Notes: a model not told the origin generated them from the sequence alone. A stretch of 64,000 nucleotides of DNA from an uncultured Anaerolineaceae bacterium (GCA_927443345.1 CAKMKJ010000005.1:1-64000), one strand, 5' to 3'; numbered from the stretch's first letter, positions 33,337 through 41,843 are shown. A program made the numbers and translations.

Positions 33337-33362
33337 TTTCTACAGTTTTTCAGAGTAAGTGC

Positions 33363-33432
33363 AACCTTGACAAGGCCGCGGTTTTCGCGCCCCCGAGCTG
33401 CATTGCAGCGAGAGGGATACCTTGTCAAGGTT
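33363..33432 (+). terminator. Terminator of the decarboxylase/cyclase unit
   Basis: AACCTTGACAAGG and its exact reverse complement CCTTGTCAAGGTT enclose 44 bases that include an inner GCTGC/GCAGC hairpin, and a T7 run follows. The arm sequence recurs at 41844-41878. Confidence 0.85.
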
Positions 33433-33476
33433 TTTTTATCCAGAAACCGGGTTTTTTATCTCCGGTTCCCATCTTT

Positions 33477-33840
33477 GGTGGCGTCAATGCCCCATTAATC
33501 CAACTCGGCAATTAATCACCTGACATGGGGCGTTGACCCACCATCCCCCAATTAAATTATTACTTTTAAGAACATCGAGAATCTGGTTCAGCACAAATTC
33601 CCGGTATCTTTCCCTCGTCCGGTGGCGTCAACGCTCCATAAACCTATTTCGCCAATTAATCATCTGTCATGGGGCGTTGACCCACCATCCCCCAATTAAA
33701 TTATTACTCTTAAGAACATCGAGAATCTGGTTCAGCACAAATTCCAGGTGTCTTTCCCTCGTAGGGTGGCGTCAACGCTCCATAAACCTATTTAGCCAAT
33801 TAGTCATGTGACATGGGGCGTTGACCCACCATCCCCCAAA
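33477..33840. repeat. 144-bp tandem repeat, about 2.5 copies, with internal inverted arms
   Basis: GGTGGCGTCAA begins at 33477, 33621 and 33765, exactly 144 bases apart, and the sequence between is nearly identical. Each unit has inverted arms, GGTGGCGTCAACGC on one side and GCGTTGACCCACC about 50 bases later, so each could form a long hairpin. The third copy stops after the second arm. The period is a multiple of three, which explains the spurious ORF on top of it. Confidence 0.9.
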
Positions 33841-33921
33841 TCTAGTATTGCTTTTGAGAACACCCGGTATAAGGTTTTTTCGATTTTCGCTGTCTGGGGG
33901 TGATCTTTAACTTTATACTCT

Positions 33922-33998
33922 TGGACTAATAAATCAATAACCAAAATTAACCAACCGTCCCTCTCCATCGTGATGGAGAGGGACTACAGGGTGAGGCC
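33922..33998 (+). repeat. 77-bp dispersed repeat, copy A
   Basis: The block from TGGACTAATAAA to GACTACAGGGTGAGGCC contains a CCCTCTCCAT/ATGGAGAGGG hairpin. A second copy of exactly the same length and orientation lies at 38124-38200. The last 45 bases are almost identical between copies. Confidence 0.9.
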
Positions 33999-34089
33999 AC
34001 CTTAAAAACAGAACTTTATACATGAAATTCGGGAATTATTCCCGGTGTTTGGGGATTGAACTTTATATTAATTGTCTCACTCTGATTCA

Positions 34090-34959
34090 TCATTGCTCAA
34101 TACTCTGCAACGCCGCCCCAACCCCCACGCAAGTATCCACCCCTGAAGAATGCCCAAAATTGATCAGATGCTCTATCGTCAGGTTACTTATTACGCCATC
34201 TGATACCAACAATGAATCAATCACCTCAAGAAAAAGAGACTCAGACCAGCCCAGACAGGCAGCTTCAATACGGTTGGCAGAGATTTTGGTGGTGCTTCCA
34301 AATGCCATTGTTGTTAAAGATTGCCCCAACGCGCGGATGAACGCGCTGGCCTGGTCCGCTCTGGCAAAATAGAGTAAAAATCCGCTGAGCCAGTCATCAC
34401 CGGAGGGGGTCAATCCGCCGCCGCGCCCTAAAATGGAGCGTCCCGCCTGAAGCGCTCCTTCAAGGTCGCTCTTTCTTACACAGGCCAAAAAACGATCGGT
34501 CATGTCACGGATGATCGAAGCTTCAGACCCGGGCTTCACATCGGCTGGCTTTGCCAAATAGAGCCAGCCTTTGTCGGGGTCAAGCGCAAGCATACGCTGC
34601 AAGAGCGCACCCATGCGGCTGGATTGGTCAGGAAAAGTGGTTTCAATTGTTGGAGCCTTTTCTGGCTGCCAGAGCGTGGCTTCACTGGTGTCTATACGTA
34701 TATTATTCTGAAAGGTCAGCATGCCCTGCGAATAGACCCAATCGTCACCGGGCGTGAAAGGGTTAAACTGCCCAGGCATAATATAAACCTGAATATTATA
34801 AGGACTGCGGTAATCAGCATCAGTGACAAACAGGATGCGCTCGCCAGTAATTAGAAAGACCCCCCGCGAAGTGATGCCCATGACCTTGCCTGAACACCCT
34901 TCTGTGAGGGAATTAGCGGCCAATCCGCCTAACTGAAGCGCAATCATCGTGGGTTTCAT
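34090..34959 (-). CDS. DUF2877 domain protein (AllH/YlbF-like)
   Basis: A 289-residue protein with the DUF2877 hallmark RGGGLTPSGDDWLSGF near residues 182-198 and a typical length. The E. coli member, YlbF/AllH, is one of three parts of an oxamate carbamoyltransferase in allantoin breakdown, together with an FdrA-like and a DUF1116 protein. Neither of those partners is in the window, so the role here is open. Its ATG abuts the stop of the C39-like peptidase gene (TAAATG), so the two are co-translated. Its closeness to the molybdenum hydroxylase and cyclase genes is suggestive of nitrogen-heterocycle or ureide metabolism, but it is on the opposite strand. Confidence 0.85.
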   Translation of the reverse strand: MKPTMIALQLGGLAANSLTEGCSGKVMGITSRGVFLITGERILFVTDADYRSPYNIQVYIMPGQFNPFTPGDDWVYSQGMLTFQNNIRIDTSEATLWQPEKAPTIETTFPDQSSRMGALLQRMLALDPDKGWLYLAKPADVKPGSEASIIRDMTDRFLACVRKSDLEGALQAGRSILGRGGGLTPSGDDWLSGFLLYFARADQASAFIRALGQSLTTMAFGSTTKISANRIEAACLGWSESLFLEVIDSLLVSDGVISNLTIEHLINFGHSSGVDTCVGVGAALQSIEQ

Positions 34960-35784
34960 TTAGCCACTGTAATCGAGAAAAACAGCCATGTTGCCAAGCA
35001 CACCCCAAGAGTTTAAGAAAGTCTCAATTTGCACGTCTGCATAACGGCCATTGTTGTTATAACGGACGGTATCGCCGTTGTAGCCGGTAAGCACCACCAC
35101 ATGTTCATAAGGCGCAACAATCGAGATCACACCCTGCTTGTCAACATACGCCACCGGTTCGCTGTATTCCATGCGACCAATCACCCACACGATGACGGGA
35201 TTGGATTGGGCAAGCTGCGCTTTAATCTGGTCAAAGGTGTAGTCCTTGCCGCCCTCAGCAGGAAGGCCGAATTTCTTGAGCGTATCGACCACAGGCGCAG
35301 CGTGGACGCCGTAAGCATAAGGCGGAATCTGCCCCCATGGGCCATTAACATCACCCACAAATCCGAGATCCGGGTTATCCGATTTGGGAAGCGACATTTG
35401 AAAATCGTATTCAGTGATGGTGACGCCATAAAAAGCCGCCAGATCAACGGCCACACTGGTTTCACAACCAATGCTGTAAAACTGCTTATGGCCGACAAAA
35501 CCTTTGATATAAGTTTCATCAGGGATAACCAGCGCTGTGGCGATTGGTGGGGATAATGTGGCCGTAGGTGGGATGATGGTTGGGGTTGGACGGGCAGTTT
35601 CAGTGGCGCTGTAAATGGCGTGCATAGTCTGGGTGACACTCAGCGCAACGTCCAGAGTTGGGGTTAATGAGGTCTGGGGTAAATTCAGCGCTTTGGATTT
35701 GTTGATCGAACCGAACCCTGCCAACACCAACAGCACCCCCACAATACTGATAAAAAGTAAATTTATTGTTCGCTTTTGTTTCAT
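34960..35784 (-). CDS. Secreted C39-like cysteine peptidase (peptidase_C39_2)
   Basis: A 274-residue exported protein. The ATG at 35784, preceded by GGAG, starts MKQKRTINLLFISIVGVLL, a signal or anchor segment; the longer ORF would run back through a tRNA gene and is rejected. A Thr/Pro-rich linker (about 50-85) leads to the peptidase domain: GCETSVAVDLAAFYGV holds the putative catalytic Cys and YEHVVVLTGYNGDTVRYNN the His, the pattern of the C39_2 family. Typical substrates are peptides outside the cell. It is translationally joined to the DUF2877 gene, an odd pairing with no obvious functional link. Confidence 0.85.
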   Translation of the reverse strand: MKQKRTINLLFISIVGVLLVLAGFGSINKSKALNLPQTSLTPTLDVALSVTQTMHAIYSATETARPTPTIIPPTATLSPPIATALVIPDETYIKGFVGHKQFYSIGCETSVAVDLAAFYGVTITEYDFQMSLPKSDNPDLGFVGDVNGPWGQIPPYAYGVHAAPVVDTLKKFGLPAEGGKDYTFDQIKAQLAQSNPVIVWVIGRMEYSEPVAYVDKQGVISIVAPYEHVVVLTGYNGDTVRYNNNGRYADVQIETFLNSWGVLGNMAVFLDYSG

Positions 35785-35853
35785 CTTATAAAGCTCCAAA
35801 AAGGGGCAAGTTGGGTAATCATACCCGATGATGAAAAGATTTGCCAATAAAAA

Positions 35854-35881
35854 AATACACTCCCTTTTCAGAGAGTGTATT
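35854..35881 (-). terminator. Terminator of the tRNA-Phe gene
   Basis: On the minus strand AATACACTC pairs with GAGTGTATT across a ten-base loop and runs into a stretch of T residues. It begins four bases after the tRNA 3' end, so the tRNA is transcribed alone and does not feed the peptidase gene. Confidence 0.9.
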
Positions 35882-35884
35882 AGG

Positions 35885-35957
35885 TGCCGAGAACCAGGAT
35901 CGGACTGGTGACCCCACAATTTTCAGTCGTGTGCTCTACCAACTGAGCTATCTCGGC
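35885..35957 (-). tRNA. tRNA-Phe (GAA)
   Basis: A 73-base cloverleaf: acceptor GCCGAGA/TCTCGGC, D arm GCTC...GAGC, anticodon arm CACGA-CTGAAAA-TTGTG with anticodon GAA, T arm ACCAG-TCCGATC-CTGGT and discriminator A. CCA is not encoded (CCT follows). The T loop has C at position 55 in place of the nearly universal U, which is unusual. D-loop G18-G19 are present (AGTTGGTA). Confidence 0.95.
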
Positions 35958-36046
35958 ATTTTTGCTGCCCACTTTAGGTCACAAAGTGTGGCTTATTTTA
36001 CCAGATTTTTTTGAAATTGTGGGGAAATTAAAGCTCTTTTATTAAC

Positions 36047-36586
36047 CTACCCAACCGACTGTTTGCTGATCTCAAAGAGACAGCATTCCCTCCCATCGAC
36101 CTGACACTCAATCTCACGCGCCGGATAGTACTTGCCCGCTCCTGCCCAGCAGGTGAGCTCCTGCACCAACCCGATGAAGGTGCTGCAATCCAGGCGTGAT
36201 CCCTCGCCTGTCAGCCCTGTAACCGCAATCCGCCAGGCGGAATCCGTGGCAGACAATTCCCCTTTAAGAAATTGATTCGTTTCGAACCATTTTAGAGCAT
36301 CGTTGAGTGCTCTTTTGATTCGAGCCTGCGCCGACAGCAGGCGAAAATCCACCTCGCGCCAGCCAAGAACATCGGCGTTCTCTCGCATCCAATAGTAGAA
36401 AGCCGCCCTGCCCGCGCGCAGCAGCAAGCCGCATGCTTCTGCCTGCCCGAACTCTTTAATGGCAGATTCGATCAATGCAGAAGAATCACCCGCTCTTTGT
36501 TGAATTGCGGTCAGGTCCTCGCCGAATATCTCGACAAGACCATTTTCGATGAATGCAGAGTTGGAGGCAACTGTTGTTGTCTTCAT
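36047..36586 (-). CDS. V4R-like small-molecule-binding protein
   Basis: A 179-residue protein without signal or membrane segments. The C-terminal third, with a conserved-looking YYPAREIECQVDGRECCLFEI, resembles V4R (4-vinyl reductase-like) domains, where cysteines near the end bind a metal or small hydrocarbon ligand; the ARGLLLRAGRAAFYYW-like start of the domain also fits. It lies 21 bases after the small-GTPase gene and shares direction with it and the DUF4388 gene, forming a three-gene module likely to link ligand sensing to the GTPase. The family call is tentative. Confidence 0.55.
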   Translation of the reverse strand: MKTTTVASNSAFIENGLVEIFGEDLTAIQQRAGDSSALIESAIKEFGQAEACGLLLRAGRAAFYYWMRENADVLGWREVDFRLLSAQARIKRALNDALKWFETNQFLKGELSATDSAWRIAVTGLTGEGSRLDCSTFIGLVQELTCWAGAGKYYPAREIECQVDGRECCLFEISKQSVG

Positions 36587-36607
36587 GGATGGAGTTTCCT
36601 TGTCTGA

Positions 36608-37153
36608 TTATGATTTCGTTGAATCTAATTCTTCGAGGATGGCATACAGCAGTTCAAGTAATACCGTCTTGACTGAACTTTTCTTTTTCGCAGTACAGGG
36701 CAATAATTTGATGGCAGGGTCGAGGCGCAGCGCCACGCGGATATCCTCCAGCGACCAGGCATCTGCCAGATCTTGTTTGTTAGCCACCACAATGTAAGGG
36801 GTGGGTGCGTAAGCTCTAAAAGTTTCGAGAATGCCGCGCGCCTCTCTGAAGGTTTCAGGGCGCGTGCTGTCTACCAGCACAATGAACCCGAGCATGCCTT
36901 CTGAAAGAATCTCCCACATGAAGTCAAAGCGTTTCTGCCCCGGGGTGCCGAACAAAAAGAGCACCAGGTCATTATCCACGGTGATGCGGCCAAAATCCAT
37001 GGCGACGGTGGTTGAATTTTTAACCTTCTCAGACTCGCTGGTGACCTTCTTCTCGGTGTTCACCACCTCAATCTCGCTGACCGAACGGATCAGTTCCGTC
37101 TTGCCAGCATTGAAGGGGCCAGTCACCACTATTTTTACGGTTTGAGTCTGCAT
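36608..37153 (-). CDS. Small Ras-like GTPase (MglA/Sar1-like)
   Basis: A 181-residue GTPase. G1 is GPFNAGKTELI near residues 12-22, G3 is FGTPGQKRFDF near 68-78 (DxxG replaced by GTPG, as in this bacterial group), and G4 is VANKQDL near 121-127. The TTVAMDFG stretch is the switch-I region. Such GTPases in Chloroflexota, Deinococcus and Myxococcota occur with roadblock, DUF4388 or V4R proteins and control cell polarity or motility; in this window the DUF4388 protein is 15 bases upstream and a V4R-like protein 21 bases downstream. Confidence 0.9.
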   Translation of the reverse strand: MQTQTVKIVVTGPFNAGKTELIRSVSEIEVVNTEKKVTSESEKVKNSTTVAMDFGRITVDNDLVLFLFGTPGQKRFDFMWEILSEGMLGFIVLVDSTRPETFREARGILETFRAYAPTPYIVVANKQDLADAWSLEDIRVALRLDPAIKLLPCTAKKKSSVKTVLLELLYAILEELDSTKS

Positions 37154-37168
37154 ACTGCTAATCCTTGC

Positions 37169-37984
37169 CTAGATAGTCTTAATACGATCTATAACGCGAT
37201 TCACCAGGTTTCTCTGTTCGATCGGGTTTCTGGCGGGTATCGCATGAGGAGGTGCCGAGGCGACAGGGCTGTTCAGTCGAATCATCTCAACCAGCCCAGC
37301 CTGTAATAGATTATAGACCACCCTGCGGATTTGGAAATCATTCAATTTGGCGGCAGTAGCAATTTGTTTAATCGAGTTCTTCGGGTTGACATAAGAAATC
37401 ACCCGCCATTCTTCAGCGTTCAGTTTGATGTCGCGGATGTTGACACCCGGCCGTTCGGCGAATTTGAGCGCCACATCCAAACTCGGAATCTCGTTTTTGA
37501 GGTCTTCATGTTCATGCGCCTGACGCGATCCTTCAATGATGATATCTTCAAGCGCCATTCGCAGCGGAATCGAAGTGGAAGGAGGTTGCTCATCCGCTTC
37601 AAAGTTAAAGAGGCCTTCAGTCAGCGTAAACAAACCTCTTAAAATGTCTTTGAAAAAGTCTGCAATGCCGGTAAAGATTTGATCCTGGGTCAAATAACCC
37701 GAATTGATCAGCGTGATGCCCAATTCCATATCATTGAGCGTGCGATAACGCTCCGAGAGTGAAGCAGCCGCAGAGCTGGGGATGAGCTTTGAACGGGCCA
37801 TAATTTTGATCAGGGGAACCGCGTCCATGCCAGTGGTGGCATACACCAACTTGCCCTCTCGAAAGATCAGTTTGGCTGATTTGCTGCTTGATTCAATGTA
37901 AAGTGCCCCGGTCTTTTTCGCCAGGTTAATCAAGTTCAATACTTGGATTATTGAGAAATCTCTTAAATTGCCTTTTAAGGCCAT
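37169..37984 (-). CDS. DUF4388 (PATAN) domain protein
   Basis: A 271-residue cytoplasmic protein. The N-terminal 100 residues, starting MALKGNLRDFSIIQVLNLINLAKKTGAL and with REGKLVYATTG, form a DUF4388/PATAN domain, and the C-terminal half (about 190-240) resembles a winged helix (IKQIATAAKLNDFQIRRVVYNLLQAGLV). DUF4388 proteins are adaptors in GTPase and two-component signalling. It is the first gene of the module with the GTPase and V4R-like protein. The start follows AGGA-containing sequence at 37985-37997 on the minus strand. Confidence 0.85.
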   Translation of the reverse strand: MALKGNLRDFSIIQVLNLINLAKKTGALYIESSSKSAKLIFREGKLVYATTGMDAVPLIKIMARSKLIPSSAAASLSERYRTLNDMELGITLINSGYLTQDQIFTGIADFFKDILRGLFTLTEGLFNFEADEQPPSTSIPLRMALEDIIIEGSRQAHEHEDLKNEIPSLDVALKFAERPGVNIRDIKLNAEEWRVISYVNPKNSIKQIATAAKLNDFQIRRVVYNLLQAGLVEMIRLNSPVASAPPHAIPARNPIEQRNLVNRVIDRIKTI

Positions 37985-38123
37985 ACAGTCCTTTTAGGAG
38001 AGAATCTAACTTAAAAATTATACTTGTATGACAATAAGCCGTCAATTCATGATAACCAATACCGGGGGATTTGCACACCTAATCCCCGGTCCCTGGAGGG
38101 TGTGATCATGAGATTTTTTGTCC

Positions 38124-38200
38124 TGGACTAATAAACTAAAAACCTAAATAATCCAACCATCCCTCTCCATCGTGATGGAGAGGGACTACAGGGTGAGGCC
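38124..38200 (+). repeat. 77-bp dispersed repeat, copy B
   Basis: Same length and orientation as the copy at 33922-33998, with the CCCTCTCCAT/ATGGAGAGGG hairpin and the ACTACAGGGTGAGGCC end preserved exactly; differences cluster in the AT-rich first 30 bases. Confidence 0.9.
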
Positions 38201-38233
38201 TCCATCAACTCAATAACTTGAATCAAAGGATTA

Positions 38234-38304
38234 TTGTAGGGTGTGGTCAACGACCCATTGATCGATTCCAAATAACCTGTTTGTGGAGGGGTCGTTGCCC
38301 CACC
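38234..38304. repeat. 71-bp hairpin repeat, copy 1
   Basis: Runs from TTGTAGGGTGTGGTCAACGA to GGGGTCGTTGCCCCACC. The two ends are imperfect inverted repeats, so the unit folds into a hairpin. The motif resembles the arms of the tandem repeat at 33477-33840. Confidence 0.88.
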
Positions 38305-38469
38305 ATAAACGAAATAACCATTTTCCTAATCCATGTAATTAAATACAGACCCCGCATTTTGAATATCGAGACTTCCTCTGTCCAATCAAAACCGCGGGGG
38401 TCTAGCTTTATAATGAACACTTGGAACCTACAGTGTAGTCCAATCCATAATTCCGGTTTTGTGAAGCTC

Positions 38470-38540
38470 TTGTAGGGTGTGGTCAACGACCCATTGATCA
38501 ATTCTAAATAACCTGGGTGCGGAGGGGTCGTTGCCCCACC
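38470..38540. repeat. 71-bp hairpin repeat, copy 2
   Basis: Same length and orientation as the copy at 38234-38304, 236 bases apart, with the arms nearly identical and changes mainly in the loop. Confidence 0.88.
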
Positions 38541-38939
38541 GTAAAAAGAACACTTGAAATCTTTTGCCAAACCCCTTGACAATAGGTTTATACTTAAAAT
38601 AGAATTTATTTTCTACAAATAGTCGCTTTTATTATGCCTCCTCCATTGTAAACAGGTTTGTTTTTGATTCTTAACTTAAATAATTACCGGTATTGCTAAA
38701 ATATTCGTACATGAATACGAATCAAAACAAATCATATCGAATCATTAATTTAATAGACTTTTATAGTGGATTTCGATTCGTTTTCTTTGTTTCCGATTTT
38801 TTTACAAAACAAAAAACGAATCACCTTAAAAGGAATTGGAAATAATAACTTGTAAAGATCTCCTCCTGGATACTCAGGTTTCACATCCATCCAACCAGGA
38901 TTTAGTATAATGCGAGTAGCCTAACGTTAAGAGAAAACC

Positions 38940-40574
38940 ATGCCTGCCCTCAAAAAAATGCTTCAAGCCTGTGACCTGGATATGCTCGAAAGGATCTCCT
39001 CCTTTTGGAGTGTGGACACCACCAATCTGGATCTCGCTGCAGCGGCAGAAACGCTGTATCAGGCCATGCAGGATGAAGCGCTTGCCTCCGAGATATTAGC
39101 CAGCCTGCCTGAAGCGGTCAAAGCTGCCTGGCAGGATGTGCGGCGCAACCCCCAAAAGATCACCTGGGCGCACTTCACCCGAAAGTACGGAGAAGTCCGC
39201 GAATTTGGCCCCGCCCGCCGCGAAAGAGAAGAGCCCGAGCAGCATCCTATCTCAATTGCAGAAACTTTATGGTATCGGGGCTTGATCGGACGCGCCTTTC
39301 TCAACCTACCCCCCGAACCGCGTGAGTTTGTTTTCATACCGGATGAATTATTACCTGAGTCTGGCCCCTCCGAAAAACTGCTTTCTACGCTGGCCATCCA
39401 AAAAGTGGAGGCCAAATCACTCAAAATCATTGCCGCAGCCGACGGCAGGATCATCGACCACCTCACCGATTGGCTGGCTGCAAGACGTATGGGGCGCAAT
39501 CTCCCCGTAGAAATTTCAAAAGCCTGGGTTGAATCCGAACCTTTTATCGCCCACATGGCTGCATTCAGCGGGCTGATCAATGCCAAAGGCGAGCTCGAAC
39601 CTGACGCCTTGCCGCAATTCTTCCAAAAGGATCGCGCCTCGATCCTTTCTGATTGGGCCACCGCCTGGATAAACTCATCCGCCATCAATGACCTGCGCAG
39701 CATTCCCGGCTTGGTCTTTGAAGGGGATTGGCACAACGATCCGCTCAAACCCAGGCTGTTCATCGTCGAAATGCTGCGCGGCCTCACTCAGGGGGATTGG
39801 TACAGCCTGACGGCGCTTATAGGGGCTGTCAAGGCCCTTCAGCCCGATTTTCAGCGCTCCAGCGGAGAATATGACCTGTGGTTCATCCGCAAAGCCGATA
39901 GCAGCGAATTTCTGCGTGGCTTTGACCATTGGGATGAAGTGGACGGCGCGCTGATCCGCTACTTGATCAACGACCCGTTTCATTGGCTTGGGATGACCGA
40001 CCTGGGCCGCGGTAAAGAGAAGGCAGAAACCGCTTTCAAACTGACCCCCTTGTTCTTTGCCCTTTTCACCACAGATAAACCAGTCATTGAAACCGCCAGA
40101 GAAACATCCATAAAAGTAGGCGCTGATTTATCCTTCAGCATTCCGGTGGGTGCCTCAAGACCCCTGCGCTACCAGATTGCCCGATTTTGCGAAATTCGTT
40201 CGATGACGGCAATTGAAACCTGTTACGAAATCACTCCAGTGTCATTGAAGCTGGCACAACAAAATGGATTGAAACCCGGCCAACTGGTGCAATACCTTGA
40301 GAAAAACCTGAAAACTCCCCTGCCCAAGAGTCTGATGTTGCTGGCGGATCAGTGGGAAAAGCACGCCAAAGTGGAAGAAGTCACCAATGTTACCCTGCTG
40401 AGAACCCATTCCGCGGAAGTGCTGCAGCATCTGGTCAGCCATCCGCCCACGGCTAAATTCATAATAGAGCAGCTTTCACCCACCACAGCACTGATTAACC
40501 CGGCAGGCATAAAAGTCATCAAACAATCATTATTGGAATTAGGACTGCTCACCGAGATTCATCTGGAAGTATAA
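38940..40574 (+). CDS. Helicase-associated-domain-like protein (XPB N-terminal/Helicase_C_3 type), tentative
   Basis: A 544-residue soluble protein with no P-loop or helicase motifs. The layout, with winged-helix-like segments in the first 130 residues and a C-terminal region near 430-540 containing [30 protein letters not shown] and [18 protein letters not shown], resembles the helicase-associated domain found at the N-terminus of XPB-like helicases and in stand-alone bacterial proteins. In those the AILINP-like end is characteristic. No helicase is nearby. It begins after a long repeat-rich gap. Function unknown; family call is tentative. Confidence 0.5.
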   Translation: MPALKKMLQACDLDMLERISSFWSVDTTNLDLAAAAETLYQAMQDEALASEILASLPEAVKAAWQDVRRNPQKITWAHFTRKYGEVREFGPARREREEPEQHPISIAETLWYRGLIGRAFLNLPPEPREFVFIPDELLPESGPSEKLLSTLAIQKVEAKSLKIIAAADGRIIDHLTDWLAARRMGRNLPVEISKAWVESEPFIAHMAAFSGLINAKGELEPDALPQFFQKDRASILSDWATAWINSSAINDLRSIPGLVFEGDWHNDPLKPRLFIVEMLRGLTQGDWYSLTALIGAVKALQPDFQRSSGEYDLWFIRKADSSEFLRGFDHWDEVDGALIRYLINDPFHWLGMTDLGRGKEKAETAFKLTPLFFALFTTDKPVIETARETSIKVGADLSFSIPVGASRPLRYQIARFCEIRSMTAIETCYEITPVSLKLAQQNGLKPGQLVQYLEKNLKTPLPKSLMLLADQWEKHAKVEEVTNVTLLRTHSAEVLQHLVSHPPTAKFIIEQLSPTTALINPAGIKVIKQSLLELGLLTEIHLEV

Positions 40575-40627
40575 TTTTATTAACCCGGGATGATCCACAC
40601 CCGGGTAACAATTCCTCCGAGGTGATG

Positions 40628-41809
40628 ATGAACAAACGATTGGACTGGATCCAGAACGAGCTCGATACGCTAAAAGAGGGTGGATTGTACAACCGCATCC
40701 GCACGCTGAATTCGCCCCAGGGCGCCTGGCTGCAGGTGGACGGCAAAAAAGTCTTAAACTTTTGCTCCAACAACTATCTGGGTCTGGCCAATCATCCCAG
40801 GATGGCCGCGGCTGCCAAGGCTGCCATAGATCGATACGGCGTCGGTCCCGGCGCGGTGCGATCCATTGCCGGCACGATGGACCTGCATCTTGAACTCGAA
40901 AAAAGAATGGCAAGCTTCAAAGGGGTTGAGGCTGCCATCACCATGCAATCCGGTTTTGCGGCTAACCTGGCCGTCATCCCCGCGCTGGTGGGCAAAGAGG
41001 ATGTGCTCTTTACCGATGAGCTAAACCACGCCAGCATCATTGACGGCTGCCGTCTTTCTGGTGCGCGCATCGAGAAATATAAACATGCAGATGCTGCAGA
41101 TCTTGACCGCGTGATCCGCGAGAACAAGGGCAGCTACAGGCGCGCCTTGTGCGTAACCGACGGCGTTTTCAGCATGGATGGCGATCTTGCGCCGCTCGAC
41201 AAAATCTATGAAATCACCAACCAGCATAACGTTATGCTGATGGTGGATGACGCGCACGGCGAGGGTGTGGTCGGGCGTGGTGGGCGCGGCATTGTTGATC
41301 ATTATGGCTTGCACGGCAAGGTGGATGTGGAAGTAGGCACTTTCTCGAAAGCCTTCGGCGTGATGGGCGGCGTGATTGCCGGCAACCAGGCCATCATCGA
41401 CTGGCTGCGCCAGCGCGGCAGACCCTTCTTGTTCTCTTCAGCCGCCACCCCGGCAGACGTAGCCGCCTGCATCGCTGCAGTCGACCTGCTTGAAGAATCC
41501 ACCGAACTGGTCGATAAACTGTGGCAGAACGGAAACCTGTTTAAGAAAGTAATGAAAGAAATGGGCTTCGATACCGGTCAAAGCGCCACACCCATCACCC
41601 CGGTGATGCTCGGCGAAGCGCCTCTGGCACAACAATTCAGCCGCGAGCTATTTGACGAGAATGTCTTTGCCATGGCATTAGGTTTCCCAACCGTACCTAA
41701 AGGCAAAGCCAGAATCAGAGTAATGCTCTCGGCGGCCCATTCCCCCACCGATCTTGAAGAAGGGCTTGAAGCCTTTAAAAAGATTGGCAAGAAATTGGGA
41801 GTGATTTAA
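40628..41809 (+). CDS. PLP-dependent alpha-oxoamine synthase (glycine C-acetyltransferase / AONS, Kbl/BioF type)
   Basis: A 393-residue enzyme of the alpha-oxoamine synthase family. Family blocks are [12 protein letters not shown] near residue 45, the [22 protein letters not shown] substrate loop, [11 protein letters not shown] near 135, [11 protein letters not shown] near 205 and the Schiff-base lysine in [12 protein letters not shown] near 240. It condenses an acyl-CoA with an amino acid, with release of CO2 in BioF/HemA/Spt types, or forms 2-amino-3-ketobutyrate from glycine and acetyl-CoA (Kbl). The [14 protein letters not shown] sequence is Kbl-like. The third in-frame start (ATG 40628) has GAGG five bases upstream; GTG 40622 and ATG 40625 are alternatives. 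No Tdh is nearby. Confidence 0.93.
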   Translation: MNKRLDWIQNELDTLKEGGLYNRIRTLNSPQGAWLQVDGKKVLNFCSNNYLGLANHPRMAAAAKAAIDRYGVGPGAVRSIAGTMDLHLELEKRMASFKGVEAAITMQSGFAANLAVIPALVGKEDVLFTDELNHASIIDGCRLSGARIEKYKHADAADLDRVIRENKGSYRRALCVTDGVFSMDGDLAPLDKIYEITNQHNVMLMVDDAHGEGVVGRGGRGIVDHYGLHGKVDVEVGTFSKAFGVMGGVIAGNQAIIDWLRQRGRPFLFSSAATPADVAACIAAVDLLEESTELVDKLWQNGNLFKKVMKEMGFDTGQSATPITPVMLGEAPLAQQFSRELFDENVFAMALGFPTVPKGKARIRVMLSAAHSPTDLEEGLEAFKKIGKKLGVI

Positions 41810-41843
41810 AACCGCACCGTATGTAGTGGATTATGAATAAAAC

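Larger units (their letters stand above)
33337..34089. other. Gene-free repeat region downstream of the catabolic block
   Basis: These 753 bases hold a strong terminator (33363-33432), a 144-bp tandem repeat of about 2.5 copies (33477-33840) and one copy of a 77-bp dispersed repeat (33922-33998). The 92-residue ORF on the ORF track at 33533-33811 follows the tandem repeat and shows no protein-like features. No gene is supported. Confidence 0.8.
37985..38939. other. Gene-free repeat-rich region
   Basis: In 955 bases I find a CCGGGGGATT/AATCCCCGG hairpin near 38062-38092, the second copy of the 77-bp dispersed repeat (38124-38200), two copies of a 71-bp hairpin repeat (38234-38304, 38470-38540), and an AT-rich stretch with an imperfect stem GATTCGTTTT...AACGAATC at 38775-38822. 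Short ORFs here (38218-38475 plus, 38247-38582 minus) follow the repeats and are not supported. Confidence 0.75.

Noticed and set aside
33533-33811. 92-codon plus-strand ORF with a repeated peptide sequence
   Set aside because: It lies exactly on the 144-bp tandem repeat, whose period is a multiple of three; it has no ribosome-binding site and no protein-like composition.
33477-33840. Possible CRISPR array
   Set aside because: The repeat units are 144 bases long and nearly identical throughout, with no short repeat alternating with unique spacers, and no cas genes are in the window.
35785-35919. N-terminal extension of the C39-like peptidase ORF
   Set aside because: It runs back through the tRNA-Phe gene and its terminator; the internal ATG at 35784 has GGAG and begins a clear signal sequence.
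38218-38582. Short ORFs on both strands in the repeat region
   Set aside because: They follow the 71-bp hairpin repeats and have no supporting start signals.
39059-39787. 242-codon minus-strand ORF
   Set aside because: It is antisense to the 544-residue plus-strand ORF, which has the better composition and a longer frame.
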